From the NCBI GenBank assembly GCA_946183785.1, contig CAMHCS010000025.1, positions 1 through 42,614 on the forward strand: DNA of 42,614 bases. The letters are read 5' to 3'. The position numbers and the translations under genes were made by a program. The stretch's first letter is position 1, and every line of letters starts with the position of its first letter. The notes beneath the pieces were generated by a model. The model did no database searches and was not told where the DNA came from. It saw nothing but the letters and a program-made list of their open reading frames with translations. The DNA is from an uncultured Selenomonadales bacterium. Its GTDB lineage: Bacteria > Bacillota > Negativicutes > Selenomonadales > Selenomonadaceae. Positions 1-6,719 of the stretch are shown here, in pieces.

Positions 1-61
1 GCGGGTGCGCCGCGCACGAATCGAGTATTATTTTGGATGGCATGCGAATCCTCGCGTGCAA

Positions 62-100
62 CGAAAAGGGGCGGTTTCTTCGTGAAACCGCCCCTTTTCG
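62..100 (+). terminator. Strong hairpin terminator of an upstream gene outside the window
   Basis: A 17-bp perfect inverted repeat (arms 62-78 and 84-100, loop 79-83) built from a cgaaaaggggcggtttc arm. The A-rich start and T-rich end make it look like a bidirectional rho-independent terminator. The first 60 bases hold no recognisable gene, so the gene it ends must lie to the left. Confidence 0.7.
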
Positions 101-117
101 TTGTTGCTTCATACTAA

Positions 118-187
118 TCTCAGACCAAAATTTTAAATAAAAATTTTGGTCTGAGATACGCCTTAAACAGTCCACTGGACTGTTTAA
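118..187. repeat. Two perfect palindromes in a palindrome row
   Basis: The first palindrome has 17-bp perfect arms (118-134 and 140-156) around a 5-nt spacer (aaata). The second has 12-bp arms (163-174 and 176-187) around a single base. With the terminator at 62-100 and the structured repeat at 197-266 they make five consecutive palindromes in about 205 bases. No coding sequence is seen here. They may be termination or RNA-processing structures or remnants of palindromic elements. Confidence 0.65.
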
Positions 188-196
188 CACAGGCTA

Positions 197-266
197 CAGC
201 CGAGCCTTCAGCTCGGCTGACGTCTCATGCACTCTCTGTAAAGATTTAAAAATCTTAACAGAGAGT
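197..266 (-). repeat. Two-hairpin dispersed repeat, copy A
   Basis: Read on the minus strand: a hairpin (266-231, arm actctctgt), a linker gcatgagacgtca (230-218), then a second hairpin (219-197, cagccgagc/gctcggctg). The same layout, with the 13-nt linker identical and the stems changed in a compensatory way, occurs at 26768-26833. It begins 4 bases after the stop codon of the minus-strand miniprotein gene, so it may also end that transcript. Confidence 0.6.
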
Positions 267-270
267 AGTA

Positions 271-492
271 TCAGCCCTCGTTATTCTCGTAGCCATAGCA
301 GTACCCGCCGCCGCAGCCGTAGCCGCCGCGCCCGCGGCCTCCGCCGTAGTATCCGCCACCGCAGCAAGTGTAGCTCGCCTCGACGCAGGGGGCATTGTCC
401 CGGCAGTCCACGACGCCCGGCGTCGCCGCCAGAGCCGTCCCCGTCGCCGACATCATCAAAGCCGCCATCATTGCCATCATCGTTTTTTTCAT
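271..492 (-). CDS. Small secreted Gly/Tyr/Cys-rich protein, function unknown
   Basis: A 73-residue protein. The ATG at 492 was chosen because a good Shine-Dalgarno site (AGGAGG, complement of 502-507) lies 9 bases upstream; a longer reading frame to 648 has no such site. Residues 1-22 form a signal peptide: MKK, then a Met/Ala-rich hydrophobic stretch ending in TALA before ATPG, a typical signal peptidase I site. The mature 51 residues contain six cysteines (two isolated, one CC pair, then two in the tail) and a Gly/Tyr/Arg-rich tail of GGGYYGGG and GYGCGGGYCYGY type. Such composition occurs in small exported or surface-associated proteins; I do not recognise a named family. The gene stands alone on its strand and is followed at once by a hairpin repeat. 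Confidence 0.7.
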   Translation of the reverse strand: MKKTMMAMMAALMMSATGTALAATPGVVDCRDNAPCVEASYTCCGGGYYGGGRGRGGYGCGGGYCYGYENNEG

Positions 493-656
493 TTGAATCA
501 ACCTCCTGAAATTTTGTTGTGGTTTTCTTTGATTGTGTGTAGTATATCGGCGCAATGTGTCAAAAATGTGTCGAAATGAAAAATCTTTTCCCATAAGCGT
601 CAATTTTTGAAAGCCTGTCTTGTATATAATAGTAAAAGGATGAAACAAAAAGAATT

Positions 657-824
657 TTAAGGAAGCACTGATTAAGTCAAGTCGTGGCCCTGTCGAGGGA
701 TTTTTTCGTCAGGCAAGGAAAAGTGCTCGAAGTCGTAGCAGAGCTACGTCGAGAGCACTTTGACGCAGCATGACGGAAAAAGACCCGTCAGGGGCGCGGC
801 GGGACTTATTCAGTGCTTCCTTAA
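657..824. mobile_element. MITE-like 168-bp element, copy 1
   Basis: Terminal inverted repeats of 22 bp (21 of 22 match) begin and end with TTAA: ttaaggaagcactg at the left, its complement at the right. The centre is a long hairpin (721-739 with 743-760). An inverted copy of exactly the same length lies at 37992-38159; by-eye ungapped alignment gives roughly 83% identity. There is no coding capacity and no transposase in the window. The right end abuts the Shine-Dalgarno site of the Nif11-like gene. TTAA or TA could be the duplicated target. Confidence 0.8.
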
Positions 825-837
825 GGAGGCGTTCATC

Positions 838-1074
838 ATGAAGATCGAAAAGAAAGACCTGACAAAAGAAATGGTTGGACAAGCGATGCAGTGCACGACA
901 GCCGACGACCTGATGGCGTTGGCAAGGGCCAACGGCTTTGACCTTTCCAAAGAAGAAGCCGAGGCTTACATGGCGAAGCTGGCCGACGTCGAGCTGGACG
1001 AAGCTCAGTTGAATAAGGCGGCCGGCGGCGGATGCTACCCGGACTGCAAAAACGATTACTGCTTCGAAAATTGA
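838..1074 (+). CDS. Nif11-like leader peptide / RiPP precursor
   Basis: A 78-residue peptide. ATG at 838 is preceded by AAGGAGG at 823-829. Residues 1-65 look like a Nif11-type leader: a Lys/Glu-rich amphipathic N-terminus, a central LMALARANGFDLSKEEAEAY segment typical of the family, and an LNKAAGGG double-glycine processing site. The remaining 13 residues (CYPDCKNDYCFEN) contain three cysteines and two tyrosines and would be the core of a ribosomally made, post-translationally modified peptide. Known relatives are matured by radical-SAM or lanthionine enzymes and exported by a peptidase-containing ABC transporter; none is encoded in this window, so this is an orphan precursor. The 5' untranslated region would contain the MITE-like element. 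A weak TATAAT lies at 625-630 upstream of it. Confidence 0.75.
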   Translation: MKIEKKDLTKEMVGQAMQCTTADDLMALARANGFDLSKEEAEAYMAKLADVELDEAQLNKAAGGGCYPDCKNDYCFEN

Positions 1075-1085
1075 TAACCCCTGGA

Positions 1086-1122
1086 AAAGGACCATGCGGG
1101 CGATTTCCCTGCATGGTCCTTT
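1086..1122 (+). terminator. Terminator of the Nif11-like gene
   Basis: A 12-bp perfect stem, aaaggaccatgc (1086-1097) with gcatggtccttt (1111-1122), 11 bases after the stop codon. Confidence 0.75.
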
Positions 1123-1129
1123 TGGTATG

Positions 1130-1138
1130 TGTTATAAT
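1130..1138 (+). promoter_or_regulatory. Extended -10 promoter for the first carboxylesterase
   Basis: TGT followed by TATAAT (1133-1138) gives an extended -10 box just after the preceding terminator. No good -35 box is seen. It would give a leader of roughly 70 bases before the start at 1216. Confidence 0.4.
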
Positions 1139-1215
1139 AAAATCTGTAGTACTGCGACATATAGTGCAGGCGCGCTTATCCCGACGATAGGAAGTTTGGA
1201 GAGGGGATCGGGCCC

Positions 1216-3195
1216 ATGAAAAGCAAGGAAAAACGTGAAATCTATTTTTTCAGCCGTTTGGCGAAGTTGATTTACGAAGACGCCGAAGCGCTGGACGCGC
1301 TGCACTATTGCCGCCGATTCACCGATATCCTGAAGACTTTGCAATATTACGGTTATCTGGCGGACATGACGCTGGACGAATACGCCGAGACCGCGCTGAA
1401 GGCGTCCGACGACCTCAAATATTTCCTCGACCCGGATACGGGCGATTTTTCTGAAGACGCGGTGTCCAACGCGGACGAAGCGGCGTTCAGGGGCTCCTTT
1501 CAGCAGCACCACGACCTGATCCTGCAGCTGATAGGCATTTCCGACGGGCCGGCCCTCTTTCCCCTGATCGTGGAGGTGGAAAACGGCAGGGTTCGCGGTA
1601 ATCTGGAACGCCTGCACCGCGTGGCGCAATGGTTCGGCATTCCCTACGCCGCGCCCGCGTCGGGCGAAAACCGCTGGCGCAAGCCGCAGCCCGCGCCGCG
1701 GATCGAGCGCGTGCTGAACTGCACGAAGCCCGGCGAACGGAACCTCCAAATCGCATACAGCAGGACGGTCGGCGCCGAGGGCAGGCTGACTCTCAATATC
1801 TGCCGCCGCAATTCGCCGGATCGGGGGCTGCCCGTCATGGTGTACTTCCACGGCGGGAATTTTCAGACCGGGCAGCCGGAGGAGTGGCTGGGCAACAAGT
1901 TCAGCGAGTCGCTGAACGTCGTCCACGTCAGCGTAGCGTACCGTCTGGGGGCGCTGGGCTTCAATCCGCTCCCCGCGCTTCGGACCGGCGACGCGGAAGA
2001 GGATAGCGGCAATTTCGTGCTGCTGGACATGATTGCCGCGCTGCGGTGGGTGCAGCGGAACATCACGGCCTTCGGCGGCGACCCGGGCAATGTGACTGTC
2101 AGCGGTTATTCCGCCGGCGGGCGCGCGATCACAGTACTCTTGACCAGCCGTCTGGCCCGGGGCCTTTTTCATCGGGCCGTCTGCTTCAGCGCCGGTTTCC
2201 TGGTCTGCGAGCCGGAGCCTTCGCGCAGGATTTTCGCGGAGCGGTTCGCTCCCCTGGCGGTGGAGGACGGCGTAAAAGAATCAAAAGGGGAAGCGGAGGC
2301 CTGGCTGCTCTCCGAAGCCGAGGAGGATCGAAAAACGGCGCGGCAGTGGCTTTACGGTCTGCCCGGCTCCCGCCTCGCCGGCATTTTCCCTCCGGCGTGG
2401 GGGCGCATGGAGCTGTTCCCGATCTTCTTCCGGGACGGGACGGTAGTGCCGTCGGCGTCCTTCGACGATCCCGATATGAACCACGTTCCGCTGCTCGTCT
2501 TTTACAGCACGGACGAGTTCAGCATCCTGGCCGACGCCGATTCCTGGTTCCGGCAGCGGCGGAAAGCACAGACGCCGGAAGCTCCGGATGCGACGCTGGA
2601 GCAGGACAAGGCCTTCAGCATAAAATACGGCAGCCTGATCTGGGGGGATTTCAATTCCCACCAGCTGGCGGAAAGCCTGTACCCCCATCTGGGCGCGCCC
2701 ATCTACATCGGAAAGTTCCATTACGGTCATGAGGCCAAGGATTTCGGCGAGGAATTTACCCGCCGGTACGGCGCCCTGCACGGCGTGTACCTGCCGTTCC
2801 TGACCGACCAGTACAAGAGCCCCTGGAAGCGGGGTAACGATTTCTTCGAGCACGCGGGCGCTGAGTATCTGGGCTCGCAGCTATTCAGCTACATCGGTCA
2901 GTTCATGACTTCCGGCGACCCGAACCTCGACGAAAGGGAAACGCCCTGGAAGGCGTGGACGCCGGAGATGCAGTTTGAACTGTTTTTCGACGGCGACAGG
3001 GAGCGCGGCTATGTGAAAGCGGGCATGAACGAGTACAGCTTCGTGGACGTGGCCGCCCGGTTTAACGCCGATGCGTCTGTCTCGGAGGAAAGCAAGGCTT
3101 TCATCGCCGCCCGTGTTTTCAATCACCGCATTTTCAGCCGCGAGTGGGACGCCCGGTACGGGAACCCGCCCGATCCGATGCTGCGCAGGCCGTAA
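1216..3195 (+). CDS. Type-B carboxylesterase/lipase family protein with N-terminal extension
   Basis: A 659-residue alpha/beta hydrolase of the carboxylesterase (COesterase) family, expected to cleave carboxylic esters. The oxyanion-hole motif HGGN is at 212-215. The nucleophile elbow GYSAGG has Ser299, the acid is probably Asp433/Glu434 in STDEF, and the histidine is His522 in GALHG, so the triad appears complete. The first ~185 residues precede the usual core; they are charged, helical in appearance and not typical of the family. There is no signal peptide, so it is probably cytoplasmic. The start has only a modest purine-rich site (ggagagg, 1198-1204). A second esterase of the same superfamily lies at 4523-6274 with scpB between. 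Substrate unknown. Confidence 0.85.
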   Translation: MKSKEKREIYFFSRLAKLIYEDAEALDALHYCRRFTDILKTLQYYGYLADMTLDEYAETALKASDDLKYFLDPDTGDFSEDAVSNADEAAFRGSFQQHHDLILQLIGISDGPALFPLIVEVENGRVRGNLERLHRVAQWFGIPYAAPASGENRWRKPQPAPRIERVLNCTKPGERNLQIAYSRTVGAEGRLTLNICRRNSPDRGLPVMVYFHGGNFQTGQPEEWLGNKFSESLNVVHVSVAYRLGALGFNPLPALRTGDAEEDSGNFVLLDMIAALRWVQRNITAFGGDPGNVTVSGYSAGGRAITVLLTSRLARGLFHRAVCFSAGFLVCEPEPSRRIFAERFAPLAVEDGVKESKGEAEAWLLSEAEEDRKTARQWLYGLPGSRLAGIFPPAWGRMELFPIFFRDGTVVPSASFDDPDMNHVPLLVFYSTDEFSILADADSWFRQRRKAQTPEAPDATLEQDKAFSIKYGSLIWGDFNSHQLAESLYPHLGAPIYIGKFHYGHEAKDFGEEFTRRYGALHGVYLPFLTDQYKSPWKRGNDFFEHAGAEYLGSQLFSYIGQFMTSGDPNLDERETPWKAWTPEMQFELFFDGDRERGYVKAGMNEYSFVDVAARFNADASVSEESKAFIAARVFNHRIFSREWDARYGNPPDPMLRRP

Positions 3196-3276
3196 ACTCA
3201 TACTGTAAAGGCTTGCATACTGACAACAATCGTCTGGTCGGCGAGGGCGCCTTTCTTTGCAGGCTCGGCGCTTCCC

Positions 3277-4080
3277 CTACTCCTGATCCAAATCCGATGC
3301 TTTGCCTTTATAGTGCGGCTCGCGCTTTTCGAGGAAAGCACGGATCCCTTCCTTGTAGTCGTCGCCCTGGTACACGAAATTGCGATAGGCGTTGATGAGC
3401 TCGAACGTCTCTGCGCTGAGGACCGTGGCATCCCGTGAGAGAATGCGGAACTGCCGCTTGATCGCGCTGACAGACAGCGTGCTGTTGCGACGAAGGGGCA
3501 CAAGGAAATGCTCTTCCAGCTCCTTCTCCAGCGCGCCCGGTTCTGTCACACGGTTGATCAGTCCCACGTTCAGCGCGTCCTCCGCCTCGATGGGATGCGC
3601 GAGGAAAAACATCTCGCGCGCTTTGTTGATGCCAAGCTGATTAATGAAGTGCATGATGCCGGACGCGTTGTAGGGGATGCCGATTTTAGCGGGGGTAATG
3701 GCAAAGGTCGCGTCCTTGGTGCTGACAATCATATCGCAGGAAAGGCAGAGGTCGCACGCGCCGCCCCACACCGTTCCGTCCACACAGGCGATGACGGGGA
3801 TAGGCGTGTCCTGCACTGCCCGCAGCAGCTTTTCCATCGGCACGCGAAACGCCAGAGGGTCGCTGCCGTCCTGCGGCAGTTCCTTGATATCATGCCCCGC
3901 GCTCCAGACGTGCCGATAGACTTCGGCCCGCAGCACGATACCCACGCATTCCTTGGCGTAGCTGTCCTCGATGGCCTCCATCAGCTCATGGCACATATTC
4001 TCGCTCAGGCAGTTGAAATGCTTGCCGTCCTGCATCTTCACATAGGCAATGCGGTCTTTGATAACAGTGTTCACCAGCAT
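3277..4080 (-). CDS. scpB: Methylmalonyl-CoA decarboxylase
   Basis: A 267-residue crotonase-fold enzyme. It resembles E. coli YgfG/ScpB through SAGHDIKELP (61-69), the oxyanion segment DGTVWGGA (101-108) and TFAITPAKIGIPYN (125-138) with the active-site tyrosine (Tyr137). ScpB decarboxylates methylmalonyl-CoA to propionyl-CoA, the last carbon-losing step in succinate-to-propionate conversion, a hallmark of many Negativicutes. The ATG at 4080 is chosen because GGAGG lies 11 bases upstream; an in-frame TTG at 4098 would precede that site. No mutase or biotin decarboxylase genes adjoin it, so it is a lone gene. An ordinary enoyl-CoA hydratase is less likely because the catalytic glutamates of that family are absent. 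Confidence 0.85.
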   Translation of the reverse strand: MLVNTVIKDRIAYVKMQDGKHFNCLSENMCHELMEAIEDSYAKECVGIVLRAEVYRHVWSAGHDIKELPQDGSDPLAFRVPMEKLLRAVQDTPIPVIACVDGTVWGGACDLCLSCDMIVSTKDATFAITPAKIGIPYNASGIMHFINQLGINKAREMFFLAHPIEAEDALNVGLINRVTEPGALEKELEEHFLVPLRRNSTLSVSAIKRQFRILSRDATVLSAETFELINAYRNFVYQGDDYKEGIRAFLEKREPHYKGKASDLDQE

Positions 4081-4109
4081 AATGAGATTCGCCTCCAATC
4101 GTTTCCTTG

Positions 4110-4118
4110 ATTATACCA
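4110..4118 (-). promoter_or_regulatory. Extended -10 promoter of scpB
   Basis: On the minus strand TGG TATAAT (4118-4110) lies about 30 bases upstream of the scpB start. The -35 region is poor, which is compatible with an extended -10 promoter. Confidence 0.45.
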
Positions 4119-4505
4119 TATCTCTGATCTTCTCACGAAAGTCTTTTTCCTTCCGACGCCGATCCGGCTGCAACCAATGATATTGAATCCAATGCACAGG
4201 AGGACGATTCCGGCACGGGAACGTGTCGAAGGAGGAGCTGGAGCTTCTGAAAAACATGATCCTGCGCGCGTACACGAACGAAAAATAATTGATTTCGGCT
4301 ATTGTCATACGAAAAGGGCCCGTGATAAATATAAAAGAGGCGTAAGCGCGGCCTTCGTGTTCTAAAACCTCCCGGCCAGGGAGGCTTTTTTGTTTCCCCG
4401 CATACAGGGACAGATTCCGAATGCAGGGGCGATTCTAAATTATCCTTTCTACAGGAGGAAAAAAGGCGCGTTTAGCGAATTACTCCAGCAAAAGGAGGTA
4501 TTGTG
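4119..4505. other. Intergenic region between scpB and the second esterase
   Basis: No convincing gene. A 62-codon open frame (4177-4365, plus strand) ends 2 bases before a terminator but lacks a ribosome-binding site. Another frame reads VSKEELELLKNMILRAYTNEK before a stop at 4286-4288 and could be the tail of a decayed gene. A clear terminator (4368-4391) shows that something is transcribed rightward here. A strong ribosome-binding site (aaaggagg, 4491-4498) precedes the esterase. Confidence 0.4.
4368..4391 (+). terminator. Rho-independent terminator upstream of the second esterase
   Basis: cctccc (4368-4373) pairs with gggagg (4379-4384), followed by a run of six T (4386-4391). Confidence 0.7.
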
Positions 4506-4522
4506 ATGTACCGTGTAAGATT

Positions 4523-6274
4523 TTGAGATTGTGGAAGAAAAGGCTGGCGGCGTCCTTGCTGCCTCTTTCCGTGCTGTTGGCGGCGCCTGAGGGGATACTT
4601 CCGCAGAACGGGCAGGGGCACGTCTGCGCCGCTGCGGCGCAGGAACAAACAAAGGAGGGACCGGAAATGAATGCATCGAGCGCGGCGGAAGAGCAGCTGA
4701 AAGCCTTCCATGAGGCGAAGGAGCTGCTGAGAGCCCAATACGGCGAGAACAGGGAGATCACCGACGGCAACTATGACAAATCGCTGGCCGTCAAGTGCGT
4801 CAACGGCACTTTCGTCGGCAGGAAGACGGAGAACATCATCGCGTACAGGGGCATTCCCTTTGTCGGCAAACCGCCGGTCGGGGAACTGCGCTGGAAAGCG
4901 CCGGTGGACGTCGTGGCCGATAACGGCATATATGAGGCGTATTACAATGCGAAAAGCGCTTACGGGAATGAGCAATTGGAAACGGGATCCCTTTTCTATC
5001 CGGACGAAGACTGCCTGTATCTGAATATCTGGAAGGCGGATACGACGCCCGCAAATCAGAAACCGGTCATGGTATGGATCCACGGCGGCGCTTTTGAGGC
5101 GGGCGGGACGGTGGACCCGATGTTTGACTGCCACAATTTCGTGAAAGAGAACCCGGACGTCATCGTCGTCACCATCGCGTATCGGCTCGGACCTTTCGGC
5201 TTCCTGCATCTCTCGCACCTGCCGGACGGTGCAGATTACCCAGACGCGCAGAACCTGGGGCTCATGGATCAGCTGACGGCCCTGAAGTGGGTGCATGAAA
5301 ACATCGCGGGCTTCGGCGGCGATCCCGACAATGTGACTATCTTCGGCGAATCCGCCGGCGCCGCAAGCTGTACCCTGCTTCCGCTGATGAAAGGCTCCCA
5401 TGCGTATTTCAAGCGGGTCATTGCCCAGAGCGGTTCCCCGAACCAGACGAGATCCGCAGAGGAAGCCGCCGGCTGCACGAATGAACTGATGGAAATCCTC
5501 GGCTGCAAGACTGTAGCCGATTTGCAGAAGGTCGACGCCCGGAAGATTTTCGAGGCGTCAGCCGTACTTTCGATGCGCCAATTCCCGGAAAGGGACGGAA
5601 GCCATTTGCCGTTGGATACCTATGAGGCATACGCAAACGGCGCGGCGAAGGATATAAATATTCTTCAGGGCTGCAACAAGGATGAATTTGACTTTTTCGT
5701 GAGCGGCTTCGGCGTGGAAGGTTTCCAACAGTGGGCCGCCGAACGCAAGGCGCGAGGGCTTGGCAAGCTGTCGGATAAGGAAAAAAAGCGTATCGAGAGC
5801 TTCCAGAATGAAATCAAGGGCGAAAGCTGGGAACGGGACAGCCGTCTGTTCAGCCAGGTCTGGTTTATTGCGCCGGTATTCCGGCTGTCGGAGGCCCAGA
5901 CGAAGGCCGGCGGTAAATCGTACACCTATTATTTTACGCCGGAATCATCGGTTCCGATCATAAAATGCGGACATTCGATCGAGCTTGCGTCCGTATTCAA
6001 TCACCCGGAGATGACCGGCGACACGGGGAGAGTCTTTGACGAAACCTTCTCAAAGACCATGCGCAGGATGTGGGTCCAGTTCGCCAAGACCGGCAACCCA
6101 TCCCTCAGTGCAAGTTTGTCTCCGGACGGCAGGGCGAAGGAGTGGCCGCTTTACGACCTGAAAGACAGGAAGGTGATGGTCCTCGACGAGTTCAACATCC
6201 ATCCGGAAAAGGAATCCGAGAGAAAGATCGTGGATTGGGACAGAACCTATTTCCTGACCAAAACGATATTCTGA
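4523..6274 (+). CDS. Exported type-B carboxylesterase with disturbed 5' end
   Basis: A 583-residue COesterase. HGG is at 187-189, the nucleophile elbow GESAGA has Ser277, the acid is probably Glu388 in CNKDEFD, and the histidine is His484 in CGHSIELASVF. This frame opens at TTG 4523, 24 bases past the strong ribosome-binding site at 4491-4498. That site is ideally placed for ATG 4506, which reads MYRVRF and stops at TGA 4524-4526, overlapping the TTG. One extra T in the tttt run (4521-4524) would fuse ATG 4506 to the esterase and give a basic n-region followed by a hydrophobic LLPLSVLLAAP signal peptide. Either translation restarts at the overlapping TTG, or the gene carries a one-base deletion or sequencing error. 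Probably a secreted or cell-surface esterase; substrate unknown. Confidence 0.8.
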   Translation: MRLWKKRLAASLLPLSVLLAAPEGILPQNGQGHVCAAAAQEQTKEGPEMNASSAAEEQLKAFHEAKELLRAQYGENREITDGNYDKSLAVKCVNGTFVGRKTENIIAYRGIPFVGKPPVGELRWKAPVDVVADNGIYEAYYNAKSAYGNEQLETGSLFYPDEDCLYLNIWKADTTPANQKPVMVWIHGGAFEAGGTVDPMFDCHNFVKENPDVIVVTIAYRLGPFGFLHLSHLPDGADYPDAQNLGLMDQLTALKWVHENIAGFGGDPDNVTIFGESAGAASCTLLPLMKGSHAYFKRVIAQSGSPNQTRSAEEAAGCTNELMEILGCKTVADLQKVDARKIFEASAVLSMRQFPERDGSHLPLDTYEAYANGAAKDINILQGCNKDEFDFFVSGFGVEGFQQWAAERKARGLGKLSDKEKKRIESFQNEIKGESWERDSRLFSQVWFIAPVFRLSEAQTKAGGKSYTYYFTPESSVPIIKCGHSIELASVFNHPEMTGDTGRVFDETFSKTMRRMWVQFAKTGNPSLSASLSPDGRAKEWPLYDLKDRKVMVLDEFNIHPEKESERKIVDWDRTYFLTKTIF

Positions 6275-6330
6275 GACTAAGGTAATCTTCAATCTATCCC
6301 CGGAACGTTCAAGACGAAAGGAGCATGGGT

Positions 6331-6426
6331 ATGAGGCAAACGATTCGTATGCGTTTCATGCGGCTATTGTTATGTATCGTGGTTTGCCAGCTGTCGCAGC
6401 GGCGATCGTGCTCTTTATTAAAATAA
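6331..6426 (+). CDS. Possible 31-residue basic hydrophobic peptide
   Basis: ATG at 6331 follows AAGGAG (6318-6323) by 7 bases and opens a 31-codon frame rich in Arg, Leu, Val and Cys, ending at TAA 6424-6426. It resembles the start of a signal peptide or membrane peptide. It may be a truncated remnant of a larger gene or chance. It lies 56 bases after the esterase stop and could be cotranscribed. Confidence 0.25.
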   Translation: MRQTIRMRFMRLLLCIVVCQLSQRRSCSLLK

Positions 6427-6540
6427 TATCAATAACAATTTAGTTGTATGGATCTATGCTTATCTTGCATGGATCAGAAACAATTCCAACTTGCGATGAC
6501 CAAATTAGAGGACGTCACAGGATCGAAAAATTGAAAATCA

Positions 6541-6570
6541 CAGGGCGCCCTGCTTTCGCAAGGTGCCCTG
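6541..6570 (+). terminator. Hairpin, probable terminator of the esterase transcript
   Basis: A 13-bp stem, cagggcgccctgc (6541-6553) with gcaaggtgccctg (6558-6570), with G-U pairs and a tttc loop. The downstream T run is weak. Confidence 0.5.
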
Positions 6571-6654
6571 TTCAATCCTTCAATCTGCGTGCCCTTCTAT
6601 ATCATCATTAAATAATCATGTTATAATAATCTATATATACAGAACGCATCGTTT

Positions 6655-6697
6655 TAAATGAAAACGCGCGGCGTATCGCACTCCCTCGATACGCCGC
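6655..6697 (-). terminator. Terminator of cbiK
   Basis: An 11-bp perfect stem, gcggcgtatcg (6668-6678) with cgatacgccgc (6687-6697). On the minus strand it is followed by a T-rich tract (6664-6655), just after the cbiK stop. Confidence 0.75.
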
Positions 6698-6719
6698 ACA
6701 GCCTCATTTTTTGCCTGCT

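Larger units (their letters stand above)
6427..6719. other. Non-coding gap between esterase and cbiK
   Basis: The AT-rich stretch 6427-6537 shows nothing recognisable. A hairpin at 6541-6570 follows, and the cbiK terminator is at 6655-6697. A TATAAT at 6622-6627 has no matching -35 box. Confidence 0.5.

Noticed and set aside
4177..4365. 62-codon open frame ending at a terminator
   Set aside because: No ribosome-binding site and no family resemblance; kept only as a note on the intergenic region.
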